NCBI GenBank assembly: GCA_023213395.1
Contig: CM041465.1
Span: 125,061,741 to 125,125,740 of the forward strand
Direction: 5' to 3'
Origin: Cycas panzhihuaensis
Taxonomy: Eukaryota; Cycadophyta
Length of the DNA stretch: 64,000 bases
A program made the translations under genes and the position numbers. The notes under the pieces are model-generated. The model ran no database searches and had not been told where the DNA came from. It was given only the letters and a program-made list of their open reading frames with translations. Position 1 is the first letter of the stretch. Every line of letters starts with the position of its first letter. Shown one piece after another: positions 1-12,139 of this stretch.

Positions 1-130
1 CTTCACTACTAGACCCAAGAGATTCCACATCATTACAGAGGTCTATCCAGGTGTAGGTAGATCATTCCCATACCTTATTGGACAAGTAGATAATCATTCT
101 CAATTTCTTCTCATTTGAGTGTGCCTACAA
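1..130. other. Left flank of G1, unassigned
   Basis: Sequence before the G1 target duplication. No ORF or repeat signature was recognised. It should be contiguous in the pre-insertion allele with the sequence that resumes at 54941. Confidence 0.5.
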
Positions 131-135
131 CTAGT

Positions 136-977
136 TGTTGGGGTAAAATATGTTACCTAGGCATTTTTGGACAATGGAAAACTAGGAATGTATGTCTAGT
201 CTACCTTGATGAATGTAGAAATGCATCAACCAAAGGTCGTATAGAGGAATGCAGGTTAGACTTAGCAAGAAACTACAAGAAAAGAGATCTCAGGGAATGC
301 ATGACAAGTTCCATTCCGGAATGAAATGCAACACAATCTGCAACACATGCAAAACGCACCTCAAGGAACACATGGAACGCAAACCCAAATCAAAGAGATT
401 CACTCCAAATCTACTGACATCATTCTCAACTATAAGCTCATACGATTGTACAAACAAATCGATGTATTAAGAGGCATAATTAATGTGTATTATTGAAAAG
501 ATACAAATTGTTATAAAAAGAAATAGTTGTGACCAGAAGTCACAACCATTCCCCAAAAAGGCATGCATAAGTGTATTTAATGCTCATTTTCCCACCATTC
601 TAGTGTGAGAGCCAAGTCAATGAGTCTTGTAAGTCGCGCAATTGAATATGATGTCATGTTTTGTAATATGAAACATCTCTGAAATATTTCCCAAGTGATG
701 TAAAAGCCATTGGACGATGATATTGCTTAATGAAATTATGAGTTACGTGGAAATTATGTACTATGAGCATGATTGTGATTGATTTATGTGTTTATGCTTG
801 ATGTGATAAATGATATGATGGCAATGCGATATTATGATGATATGATTATAATCGTTAAGTATATGGCATTTGGATGACATATTATGAAACTAACATGTTG
901 ACCAAAATCCAAAGTAGGCTACCAAAAAGTGACCCTTGACAAGTGCATTTTCTAAGGGACAGAAAGTGAGGTCAACA
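136..977 (+). repeat. 5' LTR of G1 (Ty3/gypsy)
   Basis: Begins TGTTGGGG and ends GTCAACA, directly followed by a primer-binding site. It is about 842 bp and is homologous along its length to the LTR at 54072-54935: both share the motif tttttggacaatggaaaac near the start and aagtgaggtcaaca at the end. The G2 LTRs (25456, 35150) have the same architecture but clearly different sequence, so G1 and G2 are sister families. Confidence 0.9.
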
Positions 978-978
978 T

Positions 979-991
979 TGGTTCCATTGCC
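979..991 (+). other. G1 primer-binding site
   Basis: TGGTTCCATTGCC lies one base after the LTR. It differs at one base from the G2 site (26268-26280), which appears complementary to the 3' end of plant tRNA-Glu (from memory of the tRNA-Glu acceptor stem). Confidence 0.75.
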
Positions 992-1099
992 TACATTCAT
1001 TGAGGAGATACTAGGTTGGAGTTTCACCATGCATTCTATGCCCAAAGATCAATAAACCCTAGTTGTCGTCATGATGGCAGGGTGTAACTAAGTCCCCAA

Positions 1100-2338
1100 C
1101 AACTAGGGGACCTTCCAATGCTACCAAATCGACTTCTAAGGCGAGGGAGCCACCAAAAACACCGTCACCTAAGGGCATACCAAAAATCAAGTAGACAAAG
1201 GGCTCTAAGAAGGTCAATTGAGAAGAAATTGAGAAGGCCTAGGAGGTTACGTCTCAGTAAAAATGACAAGACAAAGGGACAATCTGTTGAAGGGCCCACG
1301 GCAAGTGGCGCTGAAACACCTTATGAATAAGAAAATGAAGGACATGGAGGCCCAATGGTGATACCACCTGCCCCGTTTGAATGCTTAGCCTAGATAAAGA
1401 AGAAGAGGAGATTCTAAAAGTGGAAGAAAATTCAAAAAAAGAAAACTATATTTTGAAGAAGCAAAGAGAAACCTTAAGGAAGAAGGGAGGAGTAAGTGTG
1501 GACTCTACTCTTGACCTAAGCGATCATGAAGAAAAGGTAGAGGAAGGTCCCACGACATATACGGAGAATCGTTTGTCAAAGCAATTTTTTTAAGGATAAG
1601 TGAAAGGGTCTCCGAGCAGTGATTCTTGATTGCAACACATTAATAACAGTGCAAATACCGAGAGTTCCAAAACTTACTCATTTAAAGACACCCTTTAAGA
1701 ATCCTTTATTTGGGAGAAATGGCATTGGGAGAAGTTCACCTGAGACACCACCAAAGCCCAATATGGTGGAGGTAGAAGTGATACTTCCAAAACAAGAAGC
1801 TACACTACCTAAGTCTCCGAAGATAGAAAGTACACCGCCTAATTCTCCAAGAATGGATGATTCAAAGTAGTTTGGGAAGTTGATTTTTACAACACATCAG
1901 ATACCACCAAACACATGTATCCATTCCAAAATTGGGTAGATGTGAAAAACTTAACAGACAAAACTAAGATTAAGGCCAAGTTTGCAAGCACACCATGGGG
2001 GAGTATCGTTGGCATGGTACAAAGAGTTGAGCAAAATAAAACCTTAGGGCAAGGTAAAAAAGGAATTTGAGAAAAGGTTTCAAAAGCTTCGCAGCAATGA
2101 AACTGTCAAAATTGCATCAAAGGAAATCAAACAAAGACCTAGAGAGTCAATTTTGACTTTATATAAGCCACATGAAACTCATAGCAACTAACATGATGAA
2201 TGAAAAGGTGATGGATCATAATATGAAGAATTATTTTGTCAAAGGATTGAATGAGAAACTAAGCTCAATGGTGAAGATGAATCCCTTGAAATCCTTTAAG
2301 AATGCCCAAGAACTGGCCTTGGATATTGAGAAAGAGAT
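1100..2338 (+). pseudogene. G1 gag, first copy, interrupted by C0
   Basis: The N-terminal part (1118-1330) shares the arginine-rich SRQRALR and RGQSVE/KGQSVE motifs with the G2 gag start at 26405. The region 1619-2338 matches the G2 Gag core, including the motifs IHLKTPF-type, NYFVKGLNEKL and FKNAQELALDIE. Several stops and frameshifts are present, for example after 1330, at 1592 and at 1870. The reading frame runs into the copia LTR at 2339, preceded by the C0 target duplication GAGAT (2334-2338). The part from 1511 on is repeated at 9331-10158. Confidence 0.85.
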
Positions 2339-2888
2339 TGTGAAAATGGCCAAATGGCCTCACAATCCCAAGATCTAGACGCTATATTCACTCTAGTTCT
2401 AGAAAGCAATTAAACTAGACTAAGAATGAAACTATGAGATCAAATATGAGCAAGATCAAGCATGAAGAGAAAGAGCAAAAATGATACCAAAGATGAGGAG
2501 TTGGAATTGGTCCAACCTCCAAATGAATAGCAGTTTGATTAGCAAACTAGCAGCATAACAATACAGCTCCAACTCTATATGATAACAATGAGAAGAGGTC
2601 TCAATATATAGAGTGAAAGGAGAGACCTAAGGCATTGGATGTTTGACAAGTGTCAAACATCCAAGGTACATGCCTTGCATGTAGGACATGTGTCCTTTTG
2701 GGCTCTCAAGTTAGCAAAAGTGTATGGGGGTCCATTTGACCCTTTAGTGACAATGTTGTGTCACTAGAAAAGAATGTGGGCGTGCACTTTATCACTTAAG
2801 TGATAAGTCACCCCTAAAGTACAAAAGTACAAATATTACATGAAAAAATAAAGTACATGGTCTTAACATGTAAACATAAAGTTTAACA
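2339..2888 (-). repeat. 3' LTR of C0 (copia)
   Basis: In plus orientation it begins TGTGAAAA and ends GTTTAACA, the reverse complement of the family LTR (starts TGTTAAAC, ends TTTTCACA). It is 550 bp, close to the 553-bp LTRs of C2. It contains the family palindrome TTATCACTTAAGTGATAA at 2789-2806. A polypurine tract (minus strand GATGAGGGG) adjoins it at 2889. By eye it is about 96% identical to the solo LTR at 10159-10707. Confidence 0.9.
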
Positions 2889-5800
2889 CCCCTCATCGCT
2901 TACAATGTTAAGTCGGACCCCTAGACCATCTCTAAATTTTACAAATTTTTCTCTACCAAGCGGCTTGGTCAAGATATCTATTGTCTGTTGCTCTGTTGGT
3001 CTATATTGAAGGTTGATCTCACCGCTTTGCACATGCTCTCTGAAGAAGTGATGATGAACCTCAATATGTTTGGTCCTTGCCTGAAAGACAGGATTCTTGA
3101 CCAACTTGAGCACACTTTGATTGTCGCAATAAATCCTAGTGGGGTGATCCTGCTCAAGTCCAAGCTCTCCAAGAATCTGTCGTAGTCAGATAGCTTCACA
3201 AGCTGTGTTGACTGCAGTTTTGTACTTTGCTTCAGTGGAGGACAAGGTAACATTGGGTTGCTTCTTGCAACTCCACAAAACAACTGCTGAACCAAGGGAA
3301 AAATAGAAACCCGAGGTAGATCTCTTGTTATCCTGGCAACCTGCCTAATCAGAATCTAAGAATCCTTCCAGAGTGAAGTTTTCATCATGTGCATACTCAA
3401 GGCCATGTTGTAATGTGCCTTTGATGTATTTGAGTATGCGTTTAGCTGCATTCCAATGCTTCTGATTGGGTTAAGACGTGTATCTATAGCAAATCCCAAC
3501 TGCAAATGAGATATCAAGGCGAATGTTGGTGAGGTAAATGAGACTCCCAATCAACTGCCGATAAAGTATGGGATCCACCGGTTCAGCTTACTCATTCAGA
3601 GTAAGCTTTGTGACATCCTCCATGGGTGTAGGCGCTAGTTTGCAGTCGTGCATCCTAAACTGCTGCAAAATATCCCAAGAATATTTGGCTTGGGAGATGA
3701 AGATATAGCCTGGTTGTTGCCATACCTCAAAGCCTAAGAAATAATGGAGAAGTCCAAGATCTGTCATCTCAAAACTCTCCTTCAAGTCATCTTGGAGAAT
3801 ATGTACCATCTTAGTGTCATTGCCAGTGATCACTAAGTAATCTACATACAAGACAATGAAAATGGCATGGTCTTTCCCAACTTTGATGTACAAGTCAGGA
3901 TCTGAAGTAGAACGATGAAACCCATGTCTCAAAAAGTAATCATCAATCTTTGAGGACCATGCTCTTGGAGCTTGTTTCAAGCCATACAATGTCTTTTTTA
4001 GGCTACAAACTAAATGCTCCTTGCCTTGAACCTTGTAACCAGGAGGTTGCTCCAAGTATACCTCCTCTTGAAAATCGCCATTGAGAAAGGCGCTCTTCAC
4101 GTCCATTTGAAAAATCGGCCATTTGCATTGAGCTGCTAAGGCCAAGATGAGTCTGATGGTATTCATGTTAGCCACTGGTGCAAAAGTCTCCTCGTAGTCT
4201 ATGCCTTCCTTTTGTTTGAACCCTTTTGCCAGAAGACGAGCCTTATGGCGCTTAAGTGCACCATCAGAATGGAATTTGGTCTTATAGACCCATTTGCAAC
4301 TAATTGTCTATTTGTGTTTAGGCAATTCAACCAAATCCCAAGTTCCATTCTTTTCAATAGAATGGATTTCTTCATCCATGGCAGCCTTGCAATTTTCATT
4401 TTTAGAAGCCTCCTCAAAGGTGGAAGGCTCATCAATACACAGCACCTGAGCCATAAGTGCAAAATTGGTTTGTTGCCTATATCTTGATGGACGTTTTCTT
4501 TCAACAATCTGGCCATCCTGCACTATTTGAGTATACCATTTGAGTAACTTTTTAATTGATATGACTTGAACCTCAAGATCTTCTAGTCTAAGTGGTTGAT
4601 CAACAGAAGATGTGCTAGGATCAAGTGGAGCTGAGTCTAATGAAGTGGACAGTCTAGCAGGTGTAGATGATGTACATGGAGTTGAAGATTGAGAGGGAAG
4701 GAAAGACTTAACAATCCTTTTGCCTTTGTCAATGGGGGGTTGGATGGATGTTGTATGCAACTCCTCATGATCGTCTTCAGCAAAGATTACATCTTTTGAG
4801 AGATGCATTTTCTTTCCAATGGGATCATACAACTTATAGGCTTTGCTATGAATGGCATAACCTACAAAGATGCACTTTAGACTATGCTTGTATAATTTAG
4901 TTCTTTGCTGATCGAGAATGTGCATATAAGTAGTGCACCCAAAAGTCCTCAAATGGTTGACAGTTGGCTTTTTGCCAGAGCATGCACCCTCTGGTGTGAT
5001 ATCGGTGACTACTATTGTTGGACTTTGATTTGCCACATAGGCAACTGTGTGGAATGCCTTTTGCCCAATAAGCTCGAGTACGTCCCTTTTCATGGATCAT
5101 TGCTTTCTCTTTGTTAGCCAAAGTTCTATTCATTCTTTCGGAGACTCCATTTTGTTGAGGAGTGTGAGGAATAGTAAGTTGTCTCTGAATACCATTGTCC
5201 TTGTAGAATTGGGTGAATTCGTTTGAAGTAAATTCACCTCCATTGTCTGTCCTTAGTGTTTTGATGGATTGCCCAGACTCATTCTCCACTTCAAGCTTGA
5301 ATTCCTTAAACTTTTGAAATGCTTCAGACTTATGCTTGATGAAGTAAACCCAGACTTTATAGGAGAAGTCGTCAATGAAGGAAATGTAATACAAAGCTCC
5401 TCCAAAGGATGCGGTGGACATAGGTCCACACAAATCTGAGTGTACTACCTGCAAAGGATATGATACATGCCAAGCTTTGCCTTTAGGGAAAGGCAAGCGA
5501 TGTTGTGTCCCCATGATGCATGTTTCACAAAGACATTTTGTGCCATACATCTTTGGAAGCCCATGTACCATCTTTATGTTCACCATCTGCTTAAGATTGT
5601 CTAAGCTCAAATGGCCTAGACTTTGATGCCAAAGTTGCATCTTGGACAAAGTTTGAGTGACAATGGAACCAGAGGAAGCAGAATCAAGTATTATGTTATT
5701 AGCATCCATTGTAGAGGCCATAATCCTCATATCCAACAGCTATTGCCTAGTCATTTTTGTCACTTATTACACATTTCCCATTCTTGAACAAAATGCTCAT

Positions 5801-6082
5801 TTGTTGCTTGTCCAATTTGCTAACAGATAGCAAGCTATTCTCAATGGAAGGTATAAAATAGGCATTGCCATTGGGAAATGTAGAGGAAGGATTGGAAGGA
5901 GAATGGAATGGAGCAATTGTCCCTATGCCAGAAATCTTGACAGATTCATTATTGCCAAAGGTCACTGATTGACCTTTTCCTTCCTTGATATCGCAAAGGA
6001 GTTCTTCACTCCCAGTCATGTGTTGAGTAACTCCAGAGTCAATGATCCAAGTTTGATCACCTTGGATGAATGATAAGCACAA
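2889..6082 (-). pseudogene. C0 copia pol (PR-IN-RT-RH), decayed
   Basis: Order on the minus strand: aspartic protease with W-I-I-D-S-G near 6055; GAG-pre-integrase (LWHQSLGHLS near 5640); integrase with HSDLCGP and the catalytic RTDNGGEF (about 5255) and NGVSERMNRT (about 5140); then RT with DVKSAFLNGDFQEEVYLEQPP (about 4110-4050); then RNase H down to the 3' LTR. The RT active site reads YVDYLVIT (about 3830) instead of YVDD, so a catalytic aspartate is lost. Frameshifts near 5000 and 4180-4310 and stops at 5737-5746, 4196 and about 3585 break the frame. Not functional. Confidence 0.85.
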
Positions 6083-6297
6083 AACAGTTTGTCCTCATCT
6101 GCAAACTAATTGAAGTGGCGCTAACTGCCACCTCTAAAACCCCTCGTTCCTCTTTGACCTCCTCGATAGGCACCTCGATTTGGTCGAGCGGGTTGCTACT
6201 GTTGTTGCTACTGAAATCTCTGTTATTGAAATTGTTTTCGTGGCTGCTACCGTCTCTGATTTTGCTAACGTGGTTGTTGTTGTTGTTGTCCTGTGTG

Positions 6298-7057
6298 CTA
6301 AAGATCTGCTTGTTTCTTCCTACAATCAGGTGCTATGTGGCAAACTTTGCCACAATAATGACAAATAACATTTGTCTTTGAGGAACCAATGTTCATGTTC
6401 CCAAACTGCTTTGAAAGTGCAGGTTTAGAATTCCGCTTGGCCATTGATTTGGTCGTGAATGCCCCTGATGAGGATGATTCGTCATCATCGTCCTTAAGCA
6501 GACATTTGTTTGAGTGAACCATCTCGTGTAGCGGAAGAAATAAAGCCATTGTAGTCCTTAGGCAGAGCTTTGACAATTGTTGTTATAAGTTCATCTCTAG
6601 AAACAGGACTACCTAATGTATTCAACTCATTACATACCTCCTTAATGGAGGAAAGAAAAGTTGACATAAGCTTAATAAATTTTATAGAATACAATTTCGC
6701 TTTTACCATCAATATGCGAGCTTCATCTCGCCTTTCATACAAGGAGGACAAAATGCCCCATGCTTCCTTGGAAGTCTTTGCACACACAATATTCTGATCT
6801 ACATGAACATCAATAATCATATGTAGGAATGCCAAAACAATTTCATCTTTGGCTTCCCAAGCAACAATAAGAGCATCATAAGGATGAACAATTAAACCAT
6901 CATTTATAGCAAGTATAGGTCGAGGTATCCTTCCAGAAACATAACCCCAAAACTCATTCATTATCAAGAGATTTTGAGTGATCATTTTCCATTCTTGATA
7001 GTTGTCTTGTCCTGTTAATCTGATGGTACATGCATTTAACATATTAATTGCAACCAT
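6298..7057 (-). pseudogene. C0 copia gag, frameshifted
   Basis: The start at 7057 encodes MVAINMLNACTIRLTGQDNY, the same beginning as gag in C1 (17407), C2 (38786) and C3 (49281). The capsid-like region carries SKEAWGILSSLYERRDEARI. The frame shifts around 6500-6570. The C-terminal part has a CCHC zinc knuckle, CHYCGKVCHIAPDC, near 6340-6380. An Asn-rich linker follows on the minus strand, encoded by the gttgttgtt run near 6270-6290. Confidence 0.85.
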
Positions 7058-9330
7058 GTTAATGTTGTAAGGCTTGAAGCTAGTAGATAACTTGGAAACT
7101 TAAAGCTTTTGTCGCTTAAGTTCCACCTTCTAACAAAACCAACAGTTCTGATCTTTCTAGAAGATCCAACAACTGAATGGAATGATGAAAGGTGGAGGAC
7201 TAGGCTAAGGAGTTGGTTCAACCCTGATATATAGAGGAGATCCAACAGTTGGCCAAGTTAAATCTAGGGCAAGGTAGGTAAGGTTGATCTGCATGGACAT
7301 ACCATGCTATCCCTGGGATTCACAGCCCCAATAACACCCTTTTCGAACCTCCTTTTCCTCAAGCAACCTTAATTGTCGTGTACTAACCGTACAGTTGGGT
7401 GGTCCCCTAGGGAATGCACTAAGCTTAAGGTTATTTTAGAGGCAAGATTTGAACCTTTTTCGGGCCTCTCCTACTTGATTTTAAAGTTCACTTTTAGAAG
7501 GTTTAAGTAGACTTTAAAGTAAGTTCTACTTGGATGATATAGATGCTTGATTTTATAATGATAAAAGAGCTTCGAGGAGAAGCAATCAAGTACATCACAA
7601 TGATCACTTTGAGTGATTTACAAGAGCACTTTAATGTGAAAAAGAATGCTATCCAATCCAAGTAAAGTAAAGTGCTTAAGTACAATGATAAATATTGGCA
7701 CTTTAAAGAGGATGCTAAGTGATTCAAAGAAAAAAGTGTAAAGTCTTTATGTGAAGAATGCAAGTGGGTTCCTTTTAATGCTTGAAGAGAAGAGGGAAGA
7801 GTCACTTGCAAGTTGAAAACGCCAAGCACCAAGTGTTGAGACTTTGAAATAGTCCCAACAATCAACAAAAAATGAGTGATTTTATTAAGAAACAAGTCTC
7901 CTTTAGCCCTTTTTGAGACTAAAGAAAAAGGTCACCATACAAGGTGCCTTAAGAAAAGTGTTGAAATAGTGATGAGGATCACTTTAACAAAGTTGCAACA
8001 CTTAAAAATCACTCCTTTCAATGCTTTTTAACACTTGCAAACATGAAATAAGTGTTAAATAAGGCAAAAAATGCCAAAAAACAAAGGCTAAAATTTAACT
8101 TTTTTTGTAACTTTGAACAGCAAGAACACCATGCAGGGAGCCTTAATTGAAGACTTAAACCAAGTAATTTTAATCTCCAAAGATGAGTAACTGTTTTAGC
8201 TTTAGTGATTTGATGAAATTACTAAGTACAATGAAAATTTTAAACTCCAGAAAACAAAAGAAGAGTTGATTTTTTTCTTATAAGATTTAAGCCAAAAAGT
8301 CTTAAATGACCAAAAAAACTTAAAAAATAAGGAAAAATAATATTTTTTTAATGAGAGAAGTTATTAGAAGAAGCTTGATGAAGTCTATTGACTTAATATG
8401 AACTCACTGTGATTAAAAATTTGAAAAATCACCAAAAGAAACTGAATTTGTTTTAAAAAAAGATGATTTTCTAATAAAAAAGTGACTTAAATAAAAACTT
8501 TAGATAATTGAACTTTATGTAAAAGGGAATATTCAGAGGAATATTCTTAAAAGTATAACACAAGGTTCAAAAATCAAAAGTTTAATTTGAATTTTTCAAA
8601 ATAAAAAAAGGCCGTTCATGGCAGCGTGACTTGGGAGGCTCCCGTGGACACACAGATGATGAAAACAACATGTAGAGACCTCTGTTTGTGCTGAAAATTC
8701 AGGAGGGGGGGCATCCTAGTGGTATCCAACTCCCTATAAAATCCCAAGGCTTTTCATCAAGTGTGCAGAGAGCTGCAAGTAATTGAAGTTATGGTTGGTC
8801 GCACGTCCTTTAGAAGGAAAACTGGAGCCGTACGGTTGTCCAGGATTTTAAACCCTCGTATTGATCACTGAATCTCTTCACTTGAGTCTGCTACAGCTGC
8901 ATGCAGGGTCAGCATGTGGACAGCTAGCCTGATGTGAGAAAAAAAAGTGAAAAATAGTAATTTTTGTGCTTTTTGAGTGGGGTTTCAGGGCCGAAAATGC
9001 TCAGAAATTGATCCACAACCTACAAGGGGCCTCAGACTTCAAGTAAACTCAGTCTGAGAGCTTCAAATGGCTACAGAATAGCTCAGCACCCAAATGTGAG
9101 AAAAAAATTAGTTAAAAACCCCAGTTTTGATGAAAAACACAAGGAAAAAGTGAGTAAACTAGCTCAAAAACTCAGTTGGTAGTCTGAAAAAAAATTCAGA
9201 TCTCAAAAATATGCCTTCTCCAGCCTTCAACACTGCTCCACAAAGCTTAATCTGTAGTTGTAAGTCTAAAACACGCCTTAGATCGCCTTCAAGGAGCGTA
9301 GGTCGTCACCAAGGGGTAGTAGAACCTACT
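7058..9330 (-). other. C0 leader (5' untranslated region), truncated
   Basis: About 2.3 kb between gag and the lost PBS with no credible gene on either strand. It is homologous to the leaders of C1 (14898-17406) and C3 (46823-49280), including two copies of the AAGGC-CC-TGCA-GGTG motif (plus-strand caccatacaaggtgcctt near 7933 and caccatgcagggagcctt near 8128). It ends in the conserved stretch next to the PBS (ggtcgtcaccaagggg, 9301-9316). Confidence 0.75.
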
Positions 9331-10158
9331 TTGACCTAAGCGATCATGAAGAAAAGGCAGAGGAAGGTCCCACGACATATACGGAGAATCGTTTGTCAAA
9401 GCAATTTTTTTAAGGATAAGTGAAAGGGGCTCTGAGCAGTGATTCTTGATTGCAACACATTAATAACAGTGCAAATACCAAGAGTTCCAAAACTTATTCA
9501 TTTAAAGACACCCTTTAAGAATCCTTTATTTGGGAGAAATGGCATTGGGAGAAGTTCACCTGAGACACCACCAAAGCCCAATATGGTAGAGGTAGAAGTG
9601 ATACTTCCAAAACAAGAAGCTACACTACCTAAGTCTCCGAAGATAGAAGGTACACCGCCTAATTCTCCAAAAATGGATGATTCAAAGTAGTTTGGGAAGT
9701 TGATTTTTAACAACACATCAGATACCACCAAACACATGTATCCATTCCAAAATTGGGTAGATGTGAAAAACTTAACAGACAAAACTAAGATTAAGGCCAA
9801 GTTTGCAAGCACACCATGGGGGAGTAACATTGGCATGGTACAAAGAGTTGAGCAAAATAAAACCTTAGGACAAGGTGAAAAAGGAATTTGAGAAAAGGTT
9901 TCAAAAGTTTCGCAGCAATGAAGCTGTCAAAATTGCATCAAAGGAAATCAAACAAAGACCTGGAGAGTCAATTTTGACTTATATAAGCCACATGAAACTC
10001 ATAGCAACTAACATGATGAATGAAAAGGTGATGGATCATAATATGAAGAATTATTTTGTCAAAGGATTGAATGAGAAACTAAGTTCAACGATGAAGATGA
10101 ATCCCTTGAAATCCTTTAAGAATGCCCAAGAATTGGCCTTGGATATTGAGAAAGAGAT
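9331..10158 (+). pseudogene. G1 gag, duplicated second copy
   Basis: Matches 1511-2338 base for base at a constant offset of 7820, apart from two compensating one-base indels, with roughly 97-98% identity by eye. It carries the Gag core (EKRFQKFRSNEAVKIASKEI, then NYFVKGLNEKL) and ends at the same GAGAT (10154-10158) before an LTR of the same copia. The frame is broken as in the first copy. The downstream G1 gag continues from this copy, after the solo LTR. Confidence 0.88.
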
Positions 10159-10707
10159 TGTGAAAATGGCCAAATGGCCTTACGATCCCAAGATCTAGAA
10201 GCTATATTCACTCTAGTTCTAGAAAGCAATTAAACTAGACTAAGAATGAAACTATGAGATCAAATATGAGCAAGATCAAGCATGAAGAGAAAGAACAAAA
10301 ATGATACCAAAGATGAGCAGTTGAAATTGGTCCAACCTCCAAATGAATAGCAATTTGATTAGCAAACTGGCAGCATAACAATATAGCTCCAACTCTATAT
10401 GAGAACAATGAGAAGAGGTCTCAATATATAGAGTGAAAGGAGAGACCTAAGCATTGGATGTTTGACAAGCGTCAAACATCCAAGGTACATGCCTTGCATG
10501 TAGGACACGTGTCTTTTTGGGCTCTCAAGTGAGCAAAAGTGTATGGGGGTCCATTTGACCCTTTAGTGACAATGTTGTGTCACTTGGAAAGAATGTGGGT
10601 GTGCACTTTATCACTTAAGTGATAAGTCACCCCTAAAGTATAAAAGTACAAATATTACATAAAAAAATAAAGTACATAGTCTTAACATGTAAACATAAGG
10701 TTTAACA
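10159..10707 (-). repeat. Solo LTR of the C0 insertion
   Basis: 549-bp LTR homologous to 2339-2888, flanked on both sides by the perfect duplication GAGAT (10154-10158 and 10708-10712), with G1 gag sequence on both sides. There is no internal copia sequence. It sits at exactly the same G1 gag position as the C0 3' LTR, so it is the same insertion event reduced to a solo LTR by LTR-LTR recombination. The family palindrome is at 10608-10625. Confidence 0.92.
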
Positions 10708-10712
10708 GAGAT

Positions 10713-11570
10713 GAGCATCCAAACAAGAGGGCACAACCTATTATTGTTAAAACTACAATATGAGCTTCAAAAGATAAAACGACAACAAAATAGTCAATAG
10801 TTCTTCCAAGTGGAGAAGAAAGAAGACGAATCTAAGGTAGAAGCTTGCAAGAAAGAAGTGGCAAGATTGAAAATGAAAGCCAACAAGAAGAAAGAGGAGG
10901 AAGAGAAAGCAAAGAAGAAACGGAAAGAATTTTGAATTGACAAATGGTGTCACATCTGCAAAGAGGATTCCCATTCCACAAAGGAATGTAAACTTAATCG
11001 TAAAAATAGCGCCATGAGGAAACAAGACAAGTGGTGTCACATATGCGATGCAGACAACAACGACATACAAGATTATTATTTTAATTCTCAGCGAAGAAAT
11101 TATAGAGGAAGAGGTAGAGACAAAGGTGTTTACTCAACCAGGCACCTATATGCCACTAGAAATGCACCAGAAGCATCTAAGAAGAAGGCACCTTTTAAGA
11201 GATGCCTAGTGTGCTTAAAGTTTGGCCACTGGAAATCAGAACAGCCCAACGGCCAATGCATACAAGCAATTTCTTTTGTATGCAAAGATTGTCGACTAGA
11301 GAATCACTGCAAAGAGGATTGCAATGGGAAAAGCCAAAGTAACAAATCTAATGACTATAGTCCATGAATCAAGTAAGAATGTAATATTACAAATACGTAG
11401 TCAAGCTAAGGGGAAAGAGAAGGCAGTAGATGAATTCCACAACCTTAGAGTTGAAATAGATTGCTTTGAAGCAACCAAGAAAGCTTTGGAGGAAGCAACA
11501 AAGAAGGAAGAGAAGAAAAAATTACTTATGGGCAAACATGTGACAAAGTATGTATAGATGAGGAAAAATA
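10713..11570 (+). pseudogene. G1 gag C-terminal part with CCHC knuckles
   Basis: Continues gag after the solo LTR. A coiled, Lys/Glu-rich stretch precedes CCHC zinc knuckles. The first is intact (CHICKEDSHSTKEC, about 10947-10990). The second is degenerate (CHICDADNNDIQDYY, from about 11036). Further Cys-rich segments follow (CLVCLKFGH near 11204; CKDCRLENHCKEDC near 11282). A basic RGRGRD stretch lies between them. G2 has the same arrangement at 27787-28161. Several stops interrupt the frame. Confidence 0.8.
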
Positions 11571-11599
11571 AACCTAAGGAGAAAGAATCAATAATTTGA

Positions 11600-12139
11600 G
11601 ATACACCACCACCCCTACACACAGTCCAAGTAGAAGAGTTATTTAAAGTGTTACGAATGGAGGATATACCACAGATGATGTTGTTGAAGGAGAACTTAAT
11701 AAAGCAATTACAATTGACCAATCCACTTGAGCAAGTCATTGAGTGGATCAAAATGTGTGTCTTGCGACATAAGGAATCAATCAAAAGTTTGAGAAAAGTA
11801 ATGTGTCCCTTTGACCTCGACCCTATAGTCACCATTATCGTCTTGGAAGAAATATTTCATGGAGTCCTTATTGATGGGGGCGTTGTGGTCAATGTGCTAC
11901 CAACAACAACATGGAGGAAATTGGGAAGCCCAAAATTAGAGGCCACAACTTATTCGCTCAAGTTGGCCAATGAGTTTTTGGTAAAATCAGTAGGAAAAAT
12001 GCCCAATGTGAAGGTGGATGTAGCTTGTATTGTGGTTCTAGTAGATTTCACTATAGTCAAAACAATGAAAGAGATGGTGCCCTATCCAACACTATTAGGC
12101 CAGCCATGGTTATATAAAACAAAATGTCTCCAAAGTTGA
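11600..12139 (+). pseudogene. G1 retropepsin-type aspartic protease
   Basis: The segment around 11840-12139 shows LIDGGVVVNVLP, which occupies the D-S/T-G active-site position but reads D-G-G, followed by TWRKLGSP, LKLANE and, near the C-terminus, YPTLLGQPWLYKT (family LLGRPWL motif). The equivalent in G2 is at 28308-28958 with the same D-G-G. The segment 11648-12139 is open, then a stop follows CLQS. Confidence 0.8.

Larger units (their letters stand above)
2339..9330 (-). mobile_element. C0: minus-strand Ty1/copia, 5' LTR missing
   Basis: Read on the minus strand, this has a leader (9330-7058), gag (7057-6298), pol (6082-2889) and the 3' LTR (2888-2339). The element stops at about 9330, a few tens of bases short of its expected PBS and 5' LTR, and the sequence switches abruptly to a second copy of G1 gag at a short CTACT-like microhomology. 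Its left target duplication is GAGAT. The matching right GAGAT lies at 10708-10712, after a solo LTR of the same insertion. It belongs to the same family as C1, C2 and C3. Confidence 0.85.

Noticed and set aside
6070-6381. Plus-strand ORF rich in Leu and Val that looks like a membrane protein
   Set aside because: It is the antisense of the C0 gag linker, where the gttgttgtt run encodes Asn on the minus strand.
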